Assembly: GCA_950097015.1 (NCBI GenBank)
Contig: CATNEN010000003.1
Location: forward strand, 5,379,501 to 5,443,500
DNA length: 64,000 bases
Direction of reading: 5' to 3'
Origin: Macrostomum hystrix
Taxonomy: Eukaryota > Platyhelminthes > Macrostomidae
Every line of letters starts with the position of its first letter. Position 1 is the first letter of the stretch. The position numbers and the translations under genes are program-made. The notes below the pieces were generated by a model. The model ran no database searches. It was not told the origin of the DNA and saw only the letters and a program-made list of their open reading frames with translations. Below are positions 13,601 through 24,200 of the stretch, piece after piece.

Positions 13601-16561
13601 GGTTGAGTATCCCAAATCTACGGTTGAGTATCCTAAATCTACGGTTGAGTATCCTAAATCTACGGTTGAGTATCCCAAATCTACGGTTGAGTATCCCAAA
13701 TCTACGGTTGAGTATCCTAAATCTACGGTTGAGTATCCCAAATCTACGGTTGAGTATCCTAAATCTACGGTTGCGTATCCCAAATCTACGGTTGCGTATC
13801 CTAAATCTACGGTTGCGTATCCCAAATCTACGGTTGCGTATCCCAAATCTACGGTTGCGTATCCTAAATCTACGGTTGAGTATCCCAAATCTACGGTTGA
13901 GTATCCTAAATCTACAGTTGAGTATCCTAAATCTACGGTTGAGTATCCTAAATCTACAGTTGAGTATCCTAAATCTACGGTTGAGTATCCCAAATCTACG
14001 GTTGCGTATCCTAAATCTACGGTTGAGTATCCCAAATCTACGGTTGCGTATCCCAAATCTACGGTTGCGTATCCCAAATCTACGGTTGCGTATCCTAAAT
14101 CTACGGTTGCGTATCCCAAATCTACGGTTGCGTATCCCAAATCTACGGTTGCGTATCCCAAATCTACGGTTGCGTATCCTAAATCTACGGTTGAGTATCC
14201 CAAATCTACGGTTGAGTATCCTAAATCTACGGTTGAGTATCCCAAATCTACGGTTGAGTATCCTAAATCTACGGTTGAGTATCCTAAATCTACGGTTGAG
14301 TATCCCAAATCTACGGTTGAGTATCCCAAATCTACGGTTGAGTATCCTAAATCTACGGTTGAGTATCCCAAATCTACGGTTGAGTATCCTAAATCTACGG
14401 TTGAGTATCCCAAATCTACGGTTGAGTATCCTAAATCTACGGTTGAATATCCCAAATCTACGGTTGAGTATCCTAAATCTACGGTTGAGTATCCTAAATC
14501 TACGGTTGAGTATCCCAAATCTACGGTTGAGTATCCCAAATCTACGGTTGAGTATCCTAAATCTACGGTTGAGTATCCCAAATCTACGGTTGAGTATCCT
14601 AAATCTACGGTTGAGTATCCCAAATCTACGGTTGAGTATCCTAAATCTACGGTTGAATATCCCAAATCTACGGTTGAGTATCCTAAATCTACGGTTGAGT
14701 ATCCTAAATCTACGGTTGAGTATCCTAAATCTACGGTTGAGTATCCTAAATCTACGGTTGCGTATCCTAAATCTACGGTTGAGTATCCTAAATCTACGGT
14801 TGAGTATCCTAAATCTACGGTTGAGTATCCCAAATCTACGGTTGAGTATCCCAAATCTACGGTTGAGTATCCTAAATCTACGGTTGCATCTCCAAAATCT
14901 ACGGTTGAGTATCCTAAATCTACGGTTGAGTATCCTAAATCTACGGTTGAGTATCCTAAATCTACGGTTGAGTATCCTAAATCTACGGTTGCGTATCCTA
15001 AATCTACGGTTGAGTATCCTAAATCTACGGTTGAGTATCCTAAATCTACGGTTGAGTATCCCAAATCTACGGTTGAGTATCCCAAATCTACGGTTGAGTA
15101 TCCTAAATCTACGGTTGCATCTCCAAAATCTATGTTATTACGCCAAAATATACGACAGCATCCTCAAAATCTACGGTAGCTACGGTACCACACAACTCTA
15201 TGCACTCCTAGTTGCAACAACTCTTTTATTTGTCCCGCATAGCTGCATTCAGTCGCTACAAAAATATGTCCTTTTATGGCCTGACATGACATGACATGTA
15301 CGTCTAAAACTTGTGCTGCTAAAAGCTCTATCACATTTCCTGCAGCAAATGCAGGTGCCTTAATGCAGGTGCATGGCTTTATGATGAAGCCAAGCTAGAA
15401 AGTACATTCTCTCTTAGCGGCAAGCAGCAGCGGCAACTGTTCTATTGCTTGAGAATGTTTCCGCGAAAGCCCAGTCAAGCCATTTTCTAGAAAAATAGGT
15501 TTGCATCGATGAGCAGCTTGTGGGAAAAAAACTTCTTTGAGATTTTTTCTGTCCCAGCTGAAAGAAGAATCTGGTTCTTGCTTTACTTCATTGTGACAAG
15601 TTTATTGCTTACAGTCCGTCATGCAAGAAAACTCATTCGATGTAGAAAAAAAGTCCAAAACTTTGTCAAGTCAACTTTTATCTCTACAATCCAATCTTCC
15701 ATTTTCCCCACATTTCGGTCTATCCTTAAATAGAGTCGCGTTTTTAACTGCTGCAAGCTAGCCAAGCAAAAATAAGTGAGTCTACTCAAGTTGGCCTGAA
15801 GTTCTCTTAAAAAACACCCTCACACACACACACTTACTCTCTCCATCTAAGCCCTAGGCATACAATTTTCCCAACTCTTCCCAATTCTATACGCTCTTTC
15901 TAGGAAAGCACTCTCATTTTTCCGGGCCAAGGCTGCCCCACCGTCCACTGAACTCAAAGCAATGGATTAAACGGTCCTAAAGTTGGAGAGAAGAGTGGGC
16001 CTGTGAGAGAGGATTTTTTTCCTATCCGAATCCGAAACTCTGCTCTTCGTGCATCTTCCCTTTTCGAGCCGCTAAAACTCATTGATTGGACTTGAAGCTG
16101 AGAACAGGACTCACTCGCTAACTAACAAACCCGTGTCTCTAAGCTTGACAACCATACCCCACTGATATATACATGTGAGATGCACTTGACTCAGTAAAGT
16201 ACTTGATTTGCTGGATATAGTAACCGAGATAAGTTTTAAATTTAATAAAAAAGTTGCGAAACAACAAATTTCAATGTTTATGCCCTTTTTTGTTTCCTCT
16301 ATTTTTCTCCCCTCTCCACTCTCTCCTCCCCCCCTCTCCTCTCCTCTCTCTGTTCTTTCCTCTCCCCTCTCCCCTCTCTCCTTTCTCCTCTTCCCACTCT
16401 CCTCTCCCCTTTCTCCTCTCCCCTCTCCCCTCTCCCCTCCCCCTCTCTCCTTTCTCCTCTTCCCAATCTCCTCTTCCCACTCTCCTCTCCCCTCTATCCT
16501 GTCTCCTCTTCCCACTCCCTTCTCCCCTCTCTACTCTCCACTCTCTCCTCTCCCCTCTCCC

Positions 16562-16603
<42 letters not shown>

Positions 16604-19510
16604 TCTCTCTTCTCTCCCCTCTCTACTCTCCACTCTCGCTTCTCAGCTCTAGCCTTACTCATTTATACTCTCCCCTTTGTCCTTCATAATAAATTTTCTC
16701 TTCTGTTTTCTTCTTTCTTCTATACTATCTCGTAAACTTTAGTTTTTTCAAGCGGAAAACTTAGATTAGCCTTCATTGACAATCATGATTTCAAGCGATG
16801 TATACGTTTAAAAAGCTACGATTCATCACACGTTAATATATAACAATGAGTAGATGTACTTTATTATTTGAAGAAGCTGAAATTAGAGTAATAAATCGTA
16901 GACTGGTAGTCCTAGTCGATCTAAGAGAAGATCTTCAGTGTCTGGACTTGATCAAAAGATTAATCAAGGATAAGCATCTAAATGGTTAGTTACTCCTATA
17001 TTGCCGCATATACAAATCTGGTAAATTGCGATGCTTAACTCCCTAGGGTCTAGTTTAGGCGCTGATTAAACTGAGTGAGATTAAATAGGGAGAGAAGGTC
17101 AGAGAAGCGACTGGTGGAAAGAAGAGAGACGAGAGTAAAGAGGAGAGACAGGAGGGTAGAGGAGAGACAGGAGGGTAGAGGAGAGACAGGAGGGTAGAGG
17201 AGAGACAGGAGGGTAGAGGAGAGACAGGAGGGTAGAGGAGAGACAGGAGGGTAGAGGAGAGACAGGAGGGTAGAGGAGAGACAGGAGGGTAGAGGAGAGA
17301 CAGGAGGGTAGAGGAGAGACAGGAGTAGAGGAGAGACAGGGGTAGAGGAGAGACAGGAGTAGAGGAGAGACAGGAGGGTAGAGGAGAGACAGGAGGGTAG
17401 AGGAGAGACAGGGCTAGAGGAGAGACAGGAGTAGAGGAGAGACAGAGGTAGAAGAGAGACAGGAGTAGAGGAGAGACAGGAGGGTAGAGGAGAGACAGGA
17501 GGGTAGAGGAGAGACAGGAGGGTAGAGGAGAGACAGGAGGGTAGAGGAGAGACAGGAGGGTAGAGGAGAGACAGGAGGGTAGAGGAGAGACAGGAGGGCA
17601 GAGGAGAGACAGACGAGTTCTAAGCAGATGTCTAAAGAAGCGACATGATGAAGCCAATCGAATGTTTTAGATCCAAATCAAGTTACACAATTGAATATTT
17701 TGCACTGTCAGGGATATTTGGTATCGCATAAATTTATTTATATGGGAAAGTTTAAACTCAGTCATACTCATTCGATTAATCAGGGGGGTTGATTCGACTG
17801 TCCTTGAGGGGAGAGAACCCAAATTTCATAGGGTTGTTGGGGGGCTACTTATTTTTTCTGGCAGGCCAGTTGCTGTGGGATGCGACTAAGACGCGGACCT
17901 CGCCAGAGGGAGTTGAGCAGGTTTGAGTCCAGCAGTGGGGATTTAATCAATAATTCCAATTTCACCCAAATCCTATTCCAGCTTTCTCCTTTCCAAACCT
18001 TCCCTTCCCGCTCTCTCTCTCTCTCTCCTTCCCAGTCTTGGTTTTTTCCTCTTCATCTCTCTCTGTGTTTTTACTCCCACAGCCAAATCGACTATATAGA
18101 TTCCATGCGGAGACATTGCGGCCAAGTTTGTTTGCTCAAGTTTGGGCGGGTGGAAGAAAGGCATTTTCGCTCTACTAGCCGATAGAATGAGAACGTATAG
18201 AGAGAAGTATTATTCTGTCTCTCTGTCTTCGGACAGTGTCTGTAGAACCTTTTCATACGTCGATAAAATGATGAAATGATCTAAATCCGAATCTGAATCT
18301 GAATCTGAATCTGAATCCGAATCTGAATCTGAATCCGAATCTGAATCTGAATCCGAATCTGAATCCGAATCTGAATCCGAATCTGAATCCGAATCTGAAT
18401 CCGAATCTGAATCCGAATCTGAATCTGAACTGAATCCGAAGCTGAATCTGAATCCGAATCTGAATCTGAATCCGAAGCTGAATCTGAATCCGAACCTGAA
18501 TCTGAATCCGAATCTGAATCCGAATCTGAATCTGAATCCGAATCTGAATCTGAATCCGAACTGAATCTGAACTGAATCTGAATCCGAATCTGAATCTAAA
18601 TCCGAATCTGAATCCGAATCTGAATCCGAATCTGAATCCGAATCTAAATCCGAATCTGAATCCGAATCTGAATCCGAATCTGAATCCGAATCTGAATCCG
18701 AATCCGAATCTGAACTGAATCCGAAGCTGAATCTGAATCCGAACTGAATCTGAACTGAATCTGAATCCGAATCTGAATCTGAATCCGAATCCGAATCTGA
18801 ATCCGAATCTGAATCCGAATCTGAATCCGAATCTGAATCCGAATCTGAATCCGAATCTGAATCCGAATCTGAATCCGAATCTGAATCCGAATCTGAATCT
18901 GAACTGAATCCGAAGCTGAATCTGAATCCGAACTGAATCTGAACTGAATCTAAATCCGAATCCGAATCTAAATCCGAATCTGAATCCGAATCTGAATCCA
19001 AATCTGAATCTGAACTGAATCCGAAGCTGAATCTGAATCCGAATCTGAATCTGAATCCGAATCCGAATCTAAATCCGAATCTGAATCCGAATCTGAATCC
19101 GAATCTGAATCCGAATCTGAATCCGAATCTGAATCCGAATCTGAACGAAAGACCTATCCGTTCTTTTGCCAATTTCTTTGTAATCCAAAAACTTATCAAC
19201 AATTATTGTCCAAAAAACTGAGGCATATCTAATTAGGAAACTGGGTAGGAAAATAAATGTTGTATAATGAAATATCAACTAATCAAATAACGAGGTTTTG
19301 TTCAAGCACCAGAGTTCAATTCTAGCAGCAGTCTCGCAAACTGCCTTCCACAATGTCCTCACACACTCATTGTAAGGCGTGATTCTCTAAACAGAACTGA
19401 TCCTTACCGGCAAATCCTTTGCAGCCAGGTACAGTGGCAAGCAGTAAGCAAGCAGCCAGCAGGGTCGCATATAGGCGCAGCTGCCACTGCAACCCTGACT
19501 TCCAATGCAT
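4292..19510 (-). CDS. Multi-CUB-domain secreted or membrane protein gene (8 exons seen; 3' end outside window)
   Basis: Exons in coding order: 19408-19510, 11326-11545, 9470-9738, 8565-8817, 7802-8091, 6590-6767, 5507-5727, 4292-4601. They join in one frame to about 614 residues. Residues 1 to about 33 are a signal peptide (hydrophobic core [13 protein letters not shown]). Three full CUB domains and most of a fourth follow, each with the usual paired cysteines (CUB1: FCPEDEF, LRCRYKL, SSCKKDF, RFCGHTT). CUB domains are extracellular beta-sandwich modules for protein or ligand binding, found in tolloids, cubilin, neuropilins and NETO proteins. No protease, EGF or membrane segment is seen yet, so the subfamily cannot be named. 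Each CUB spans two exons, with phase 1 introns between domains and phase 2 introns inside them. Exon 8 ends in phase 2, so the gene continues to the left, apparently past the BEL insertion. The exon 3 acceptor is the least certain junction. Confidence 0.88.
4602..5506. other. CUB gene intron 7, nothing recognised
   Basis: Single-copy-looking intron sequence between exons 7 and 8. I see no array, element or conserved ORF in it. Confidence 0.6.
5507..5727 (-). CDS. CUB gene exon 7 (second half of CUB3)
   Basis: Acceptor CTCCCCGCAG before 5727 and donor GTGAGG after 5507. It encodes [14 protein letters not shown] through [11 protein letters not shown], with Cys pair SCQ...SFCQ. 221 nt, phase 2 in and phase 1 out. 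The GGFxxxY-type final beta-strand of a CUB is visible. Confidence 0.88.
5860..6345. repeat. 18-bp minisatellite, about 27 copies
   Basis: Monomer CCCACTGTCCCAACAGAT with C/T and deletion variants, in intron 6 of the CUB gene. 18 is a multiple of three and the monomer lacks stops, so several frames stay open on both strands (DPTVPT or SVGTVG peptides). These are not genes. Confidence 0.95.
6590..6767 (-). CDS. CUB gene exon 6 (first half of CUB3)
   Basis: Acceptor GATTACAG before 6767, donor GTTAGT after 6590. It encodes [15 protein letters not shown] through [11 protein letters not shown] with Cys pair ECD...TMCRIF. 178 nt, phase 1 in and phase 2 out. Confidence 0.86.
6800..7672. repeat. 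20-bp minisatellite, about 42 copies, with higher-order blocks
   Basis: Monomer AACAGGGATATTTCGTGTCT. A variant block with CCTGTAGAATAACAGAGATATTC recurs near 6910 and 7335, showing segmental duplication inside the array. It begins about 35 nt from the exon 6 acceptor in CUB intron 5. Confidence 0.95.
7802..8091 (-). CDS. CUB gene exon 5 (second half of CUB2)
   Basis: Acceptor AATTGCAG before 8091, donor GTAAGG after 7802. It encodes [36 protein letters not shown] and a final GFRLKYTM strand. 290 nt, phase 2 in and phase 1 out. The spacing between FCG and the last strand is a little long for a CUB. Confidence 0.88.
8143..8548. repeat. GAATCC-type hexanucleotide array
   Basis: (GAATCM/AAATCC)n, most regular at 8155-8290 and more degenerate to the right. 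It fills CUB intron 4 almost completely, ending about 17 nt from the exon 4 donor. The Asp-Ser ORF on the minus strand is a repeat artefact. Confidence 0.93.
8565..8817 (-). CDS. CUB gene exon 4 (first half of CUB2)
   Basis: Acceptor ATGTTTAG before 8817, donor GTGAGA after 8565. It encodes [20 protein letters not shown], then [18 protein letters not shown] and [12 protein letters not shown], the textbook first half of a CUB. 253 nt, phase 1 in and phase 2 out. Confidence 0.92.
8960..9330. repeat. Degenerate repeat carrying the palindrome GGTCAATTGACC (left block)
   Basis: A short GGTCAnnTGACC element recurs every 30-60 bp: 8973-8986, 9062-9073, 9100-9113, 9166-9177, 9206-9217 and weaker copies. 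The spacers are AT-rich with GTGTTCTATTAG-like sequence. It lies in CUB intron 3, left of exon 3. Confidence 0.85.
9470..9738 (-). CDS. CUB gene exon 3 (second half of CUB1)
   Basis: Donor GTGAGC after 9470. It encodes [29 protein letters not shown] and GFKVKYSFV, the second half of CUB1. The upstream exon ends in phase 2, so the acceptor must be CTGAAATCAG (exon from 9738) or CTGAAAG (from 9750). The stronger-looking ATGCAG (from 9758) would break the frame. Confidence 0.8.
9854..10222 (+). mobile_element. tRNA-derived SINE, near full length
   Basis: The head GGTGGCAGAGCGGTTAACGC (box A-like) and ATTTCGATTCC (box B-like) resemble a Ser/Leu-type tRNA. A body of about 250 bp follows (GGGGGCGCAGCCGCGGAGAG ... 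GATGAGAAAGTCAGG ... TAGTGTCACCAAATGATG), then the end GCAGCCCTCCTACAATTATT and an ATT-rich tail. This is the best copy of a family with about ten members in the window. It interrupts the palindromic repeat of CUB intron 3/2. Confidence 0.9.
10225..10500. repeat. Degenerate repeat carrying GGTCAnnTGACC palindromes (right block)
   Basis: The same palindromic element as at 8960-9330, here at 10229-10243, 10280-10291, 10330-10341, 10426-10439 and 10479-10490, mostly with CAGCTG or CAACTG centres. The two blocks flank exon 3 and the SINE insertion. Confidence 0.85.
10501..11015. other. CUB gene intron 2, nothing recognised
   Basis: Unique-looking intron sequence with no ORF or repeat that I can support. 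Confidence 0.6.
11018..11197 (-). mobile_element. tRNA-derived SINE, 3'-truncated copy
   Basis: On the minus strand it reads from the GTCGGTGGCAGAGCGGTTAAT head through the CGCAGCCGCGGAGAGAAGGC body and stops at ACACTGCCG, so it lacks the distal third. It sits in CUB intron 2. Confidence 0.88.
11326..11545 (-). CDS. CUB gene exon 2 (first half of CUB1)
   Basis: Acceptor ATTTCACTAG before 11545, donor GTGAGT after 11326. It encodes [19 protein letters not shown], then [20 protein letters not shown] and [12 protein letters not shown]. 220 nt, phase 1 in and phase 2 out. Its acceptor is only about 15 nt from the giant 21-bp array. Confidence 0.9.
11560..15135. repeat. 21-bp minisatellite, about 170 copies, with higher-order structure
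   Basis: The monomer is CTACGGTTG followed by AGTATC or CGTATC and CCAAAT or CTAAAT. Two binary positions (A/C and C/T) make readable strings of variants. Rare variants (CTACAGTTG, GTTGAATAT) recur at offsets of 210, 630, 840 and 1470 bp. Both strands are open for over 3.5 kb only because 21 is divisible by three and no monomer has a stop. It fills the exon 2 side of CUB intron 1. Confidence 0.97.
15136..16285. other. CUB gene intron 1, nothing recognised
   Basis: Mixed-composition intron sequence with a short CA run near 15820. Short ORFs here lack any recognisable domain. Confidence 0.6.
16290..16645. repeat. Polypyrimidine tract of CTCTCCC-type units
   Basis: About 350 bp of nearly pure C/T on the plus strand (TCTCCCCTCTCCTC variants) within CUB intron 1. 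The ORFs across it on both strands are low-complexity. Confidence 0.93.
16650..17105. other. CUB gene intron 1 spacer
   Basis: AT-rich sequence between two homopurine/homopyrimidine arrays; nothing else is visible. Confidence 0.55.
17110..17612. repeat. 19-bp purine-rich minisatellite, about 26 copies
   Basis: Monomer AGGAGGGTAGAGGAGAGAC with short (AGGAGTAGAGG) variants. The plus strand is almost all purine, opposite to the tract at 16290-16645. Confidence 0.95.
17613..18278. other. CUB gene intron 1 spacer
   Basis: Contains a short CT run at about 18010-18035 and no supported gene or element. Confidence 0.55.
18280..19145. repeat. GAATCT/GAATCC hexamer (12-bp) array, about 860 bp
   Basis: Alternating GAATCTGAATCC with GAACTGAATCCGAAGCTGAAT interruptions recurring at several places, showing block duplication. 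CUB intron 1. The 330-codon Ser-Asp ORF on the minus strand is an artefact. Confidence 0.95.
19408..19510 (-). CDS. CUB gene exon 1 (start codon and signal peptide)
   Basis: The ATG at 19510-19508 begins [18 protein letters not shown] and continues into a leucine-rich signal-peptide core ending [10 protein letters not shown]. Donor GTAAGG follows 19408, in phase 1. A strong acceptor-like TTTCTTTCAG ends at 19521, only 10 nt upstream of the ATG. Confidence 0.82.
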
Positions 19511-20824
19511 TATTTAGCTGCTGAAAGAAACTGTTAAAACTGAAGTCTTCAAAGTATTCAAGCTAAAGCAGGTTCTTCCTATTTTTAAGTCTATTGGAAC
19601 GGGGCAGAGAGAAGTCTGAAAGAAAAAGAGGAAAGCTCCAGCGAATTCTGATTGGCTGCAGGCTCGATTGCATTTCTAAGAAAACTTTATCGACTGGAAA
19701 AAATGCGATTGGTCCGTCAGCTTTTTGGTTCAAAATACGAGCTCGTATCAGATCGTATTTAGAAAGTAAATTTTTTACTACGTCTCTTTTTCTACAACAA
19801 TAATTATTCATATTTAATCAAGTATACACATGCAGTTACATTTCAGCAAATTAAAACATTGCATGCTTTGTTGAACTAAGCACAATTATTTCCTAATTCA
19901 ACAAGTCAATTCGCAAGAAACGTAATCATAAATTGGAAAAATTATATTTTTTTGTTCAACGATTTGTCAGCTTTTTATTTAACTTTTTAAATGTGTTTTT
20001 ACATCAAACAAAATAAAATTTTAATCGAAACAATTAATGGTTTAACTTATCGTGATTCAAACTATTCAAACAAAAATTCCGTTTATTTTAATTTCAATCC
20101 TCCATAGTATACGTTTTAATAGCATTCTCAACATATTTGTCCTGGTTTGAACAGTTAAATATCACGAATGCATTGATTCAAAATCATCATAAAAACAAGC
20201 AATGTAATAGGCATCCTTACAATGAGATTTAATGGTTACAAGTGTACTAAAATTCAGATTAGGAAAGTAGCTAGAAAGCTAAGTTTACATATAAGTGATG
20301 TTTTGGCTCGTTTAAACACGCACAAACACTTGCATTAAAAGGCAACTGAAAAGATCGTCAAAAGCAACTAAAATGTTTTGAAATACTTTGAAGGATTAAA
20401 AATAGTAGGATATTTAGAACTACAATTTTTTCAGCAAGGCTTTTAGTCACATTCTTATATTTCGAGTATTTACACATACAAATGTTATGATTAGCGAAGT
20501 GTGGTGAACAACATCTGACAAAAGTTATTATTCTCAACGATGGTCTTAACTTATCGTGATAAAAAATGATTATATTTTTTTCTAAAAACCTTATTTGCAG
20601 TTAATTGTTAGCTACTTTGAGTAGGAACTATGCTAAATCAAAATATCAGGCTGGTTATAAACATCATTCAAACATTCGATCCAAATATTGATATCCTGTG
20701 ACACACACATTTTAATAAACTTTTTAGTTGCAATCGTTTAAACAAAATGAAAAATGTTACAGATTTGAACTCGGCATAGTAAATTTTAATTATCTCAGGG
20801 TTTCTATAGAAACGATTCTATGAT
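19511..20824. other. Intergenic region: cadherin 3' side and CUB gene 5' side
   Basis: AT-rich, 1.3 kb. On the minus strand AATAAA occurs at about 20087-20082 and 19979-19974, either of which could serve the cadherin transcript. No ORF is supported. Confidence 0.5.
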
Positions 20825-21273
20825 TCATAGCAATCGCCTCGTCGTGGTGACAGTCGTAGTTGTGACAGCTTCGCCTCCGTTCATTGCCATTGCGACCACA
20901 TCGTAGTCGGCGTCGATCTCGCTTGCCAGATCGTCAGCGTGGTCCGGCCTTATTGTGTAGATCTGCGTCACCGTGTGAAACCTTGGCCCCCAGCTGGCGA
21001 GGAAATCATAGCTCTGAGGCTCGCCATCATCGCCAGAGACGATGGAGTCGAGGTCGTCGGCTACGGCGCCGCGACCTTCGTACTGGTAGTCAAGGACGCC
21101 ATCCATTGGCGAAGGGTCAGGTCCGGCGTCGGCTAGGGCCACTCGAGCCTTCAGCATCGAGTGAAAGTCGTTGGTGGCTGTGAGCTCTGCGGTCAGGGTG
21201 GAGGTGATGTGCGATATGAAGTCTTTGTTTGTTGTGTGTTTGTAAAACTGAGTGAAATAAACCAGCAGGGAGT
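20825..21273 (-). CDS. CadN-like: Cadherin exon 17 (catenin-binding tail and stop)
   Basis: It encodes DYQYEGRGAVADDLDSIVSG and YDFLASWGPRFHTVTQIYT, the beta-catenin-binding core, and ends TTTTVTTTRRLL before the stop at 20825-20827. The acceptor is chosen as ACTCTAG (exon from 21273) because exon 16 ends in phase 1; TTCACTCAG (from about 21250) would need a different donor. Confidence 0.85.
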
Positions 21274-24200
21274 CTAGAGTCTAAATTAAATTAATATTTG
21301 CAGGAGGGCTGTGGGCACTTGAACATTCATTTGGTGACACTGGACCCGCAGCCAGCGAGGAGGCAATTCTGCCCATTTTGCTGACTCCTGAGCACACACA
21401 CACAGATACCGTACGCAGACACTCGCTCACACAGGTGTGTACATCTGCCCTGACTTTCGCATCGTCAGGCAGTGTACACTCTCACTGTGCCTTGGAGGTT
21501 GGCCCGCTTGAGGCCCTCAAGCGCGTAAATTGTACGACAAGCCCCCAAGCCTTCTCTCCGCGACTGCGCCCCTTATTGTGGTGGCCTCGGAATCGAGCTC
21601 AAGGACACTATTTGTCTCCCATGACTGAGTTTCAAACACAGCTACCTAGGATTTCTCGGTCAGGAGTTCGTACATTTATAGTTACCTTTATAAATCGATA
21701 CACACTGGTGCATTCATTTACAAACCGGGCTTATCTGTTAAGCTTCCCATCAGCTAACAATAAGTTACGAGCTGCATTTCAGATCACTCGTGGCACACGA
21801 ATAGCTTTTGAAATATATGTGGCTGTACTCACTGGTTACTGTCGTCTTCACAATGGATGTATCGGCCACTCGAACCCTGAGGTAAGTCATATCGAATCCC
21901 AGCTTATCTGCTTGACCTGAAAGGAAGTAAAATAGAAACGTGGATTCTCAATTTCATTCAGGAAGTTTTCAAGTTTGTTCAAGGCTCAAACAGAATCCCA
22001 TACTCACCTCCTCCCTCTTCATTGTAGTCTATGACATTCTCGTAGGGGGCGTCCAATAGAAGCGCTTCACCTTTCCGACCGGCGAAGCAGCAGAACCAGA
22101 TCAGGAACAGGACTGGGAAGCAGCGGGATTGGAGAAACGACATGTTTACTTACATACTCAAGAAACAGGCTTTACATTCAGATGCGGATCAACGGTTCTA
22201 TCGAGGTCTACTTACGAAGCAGCAGTAAAAATAATCCCAGCAGCACCAGAATAACAATGAGGCTGGCGCTACCAACTGCAAATAGTGAAATATCGCATCT
22301 TTCGCCTTGCCAGCCGGTGTTGCAGGTGCACCTGGGTACGCCTGACACCAGCGAACAGATTCCGTTCACGCACGGGTTGGTGTAGAGACACGCGCCAGAG
22401 GCTCGGCACTGACCGTTGAATAGAATGAAGCTTGACTGGCAACTGAAAGGGAGTGCGATCAAGCTAAGGATGATCTTGAATACTGTCTTTTAATATATAG
22501 TTGAGCTCTAAGGATGCTGTGGTGCTTAATATTGTGAAGCGAACCAAATGACCCAAAAGATAATACGAGCGTAAGTGGGACCAGGCGAAATTCTGGTAAT
22601 CATACTCGTACATCCGAAAATGTTTTTACCCGAAATCGAAAATAACCCGAAAACTTTGCACAAAAAACTTCCAAAATCTCGGATAACGTCATCTCTAGCG
22701 CTGCGTATTTCACCCAGCTGCTAATGGGTACCAGCATTCACTTTCCAGTCCATGGACTGTACAACCTTCAGGTGCGAGGCGCAAAAGCTGCAAATCTGGC
22801 CCCCAAGGTCCAGGTGTGATCAATTATTTTTTATTGCCGCCAATGGCACAGTCGCAGTTATTCAAAGGCGAATCCTTAACTAGAATACTATTTGTTTAAA
22901 CTACTCAATAAACGGCTCACCCGCAAACCGGAACGAACATAGGTCGCCAGGCGGGAAGGCAGACCATGGTCGCCGGGCAGGTCGATGCTGCGGGACAGAC
23001 CGCCGCCAGATCGTTAGCGCAGCCGGAAACAATGTTGGCACTGGCGCTCATGGTTGCCATAGCGACGGGGTTAGTGCCCAGGTCCGCTTGCACTGGCAGC
23101 CAGGCTTCGTTGATTCGTACGGTGCTGATGCAAGTGTCGATAAGGTCGGTGGATGCTGGTGAGATTGAGAGACCAGTTGAGTTGGAAACTAGTTCGGCGC
23201 CGATGCTTGCTAGATCACCGAAGACGATGTAGTTATAGTTTGAGGTGAGGCTCCCAAGTCGGTAGGCATAGTTGTAGTTCTCCCCATTGTCCAGACTCAG
23301 CTCAACGTCGCGCAGAGTGCGCCTCACCTGCGCCCAATGCCAAGCCCCATCGCTGACATTAGAATTGCGCAGCATCACCTCACGATAGACATAGTCGCCC
23401 ATGTTCTGCATGTAGATCAGCTGCGAGCCGCGAAGCCGGAGCTCCATGTGCTCAGGTCGATAGGGGTCGGCACTGGTGATGCGCAGCAGCGTACCGTCTG
23501 TCGATCTGGTTCGAAATTGCACGTCAAGTTTCACGCCCTGCTTTGTAAAGTTGGCAATGAGTTCCGGCTTGACTTTCAGCAGCATGTAGCTTCTGGTCTT
23601 CAGCTCGGACACTTCCAGAGCTATTGTGCAGCGACCGTTGCCATCTTTGCGATAGCCGCTGTAGCAGGCGCAGGAGCCGCTGCCTACTGGACCACCGAGA
23701 GCTCCCCAGCACCAACCGTTCTGGCACAGACTGGTGCCGTCGGACCATCGGCAGGAAGCCGACAGAGGTACGTAGTCATTGATAGCGTTGCTGCTCCAGG
23801 CACGCGGACCAACGTACAGGTCGTAGTTGGCAGAGTTGAACATCATTTTCGCCACAGCTCCGATGAATCCAGTTGTGGACAGACCCGTGGGATATTGAAC
23901 GGGGTTGGAAATGTTGAGCCGGCCGCCAAGAAACACGGGAAAGCTGGCAACGTTGAGCTTCTTATTGGCACCTGCCACAGTCCAATACACCTGGCAGCTG
24001 CTCAGGTTTGGAGCCAGAGGATCGCCGTCAAGAGTTGTCGGTGCTCCCTGGCAACCGTCCACTTTAAGGACAACTTGTCCATTTCTGAGAAACAGATCAA
24101 TGCGATGCCATCTGCCGTCGTTTAGCGCGGGCGCCGAAGTCACATTGTGCAGGCCTCCGGAAGAAATTCCAGATCCAAGCTCAATCGTCACCAAAGGCTT

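Noticed and set aside
11546-15294. Two ORFs of about 1180 and 1235 codons on opposite strands
   Set aside because: Both are translations of the 21-bp array, open because the monomer length is a multiple of three and contains no stop. Neither has a non-repeat domain, and the array sits inside a CUB gene intron.
16111-16735. Arg/Glu- and Ser/Pro-rich ORFs
   Set aside because: They lie on the polypyrimidine tract and have low-complexity composition only.
18210-19202. 330-codon Ser-Asp ORF resembling an SD-repeat adhesin
   Set aside because: Hexamer array in an intron; the bacterial SD-repeat likeness is accidental.
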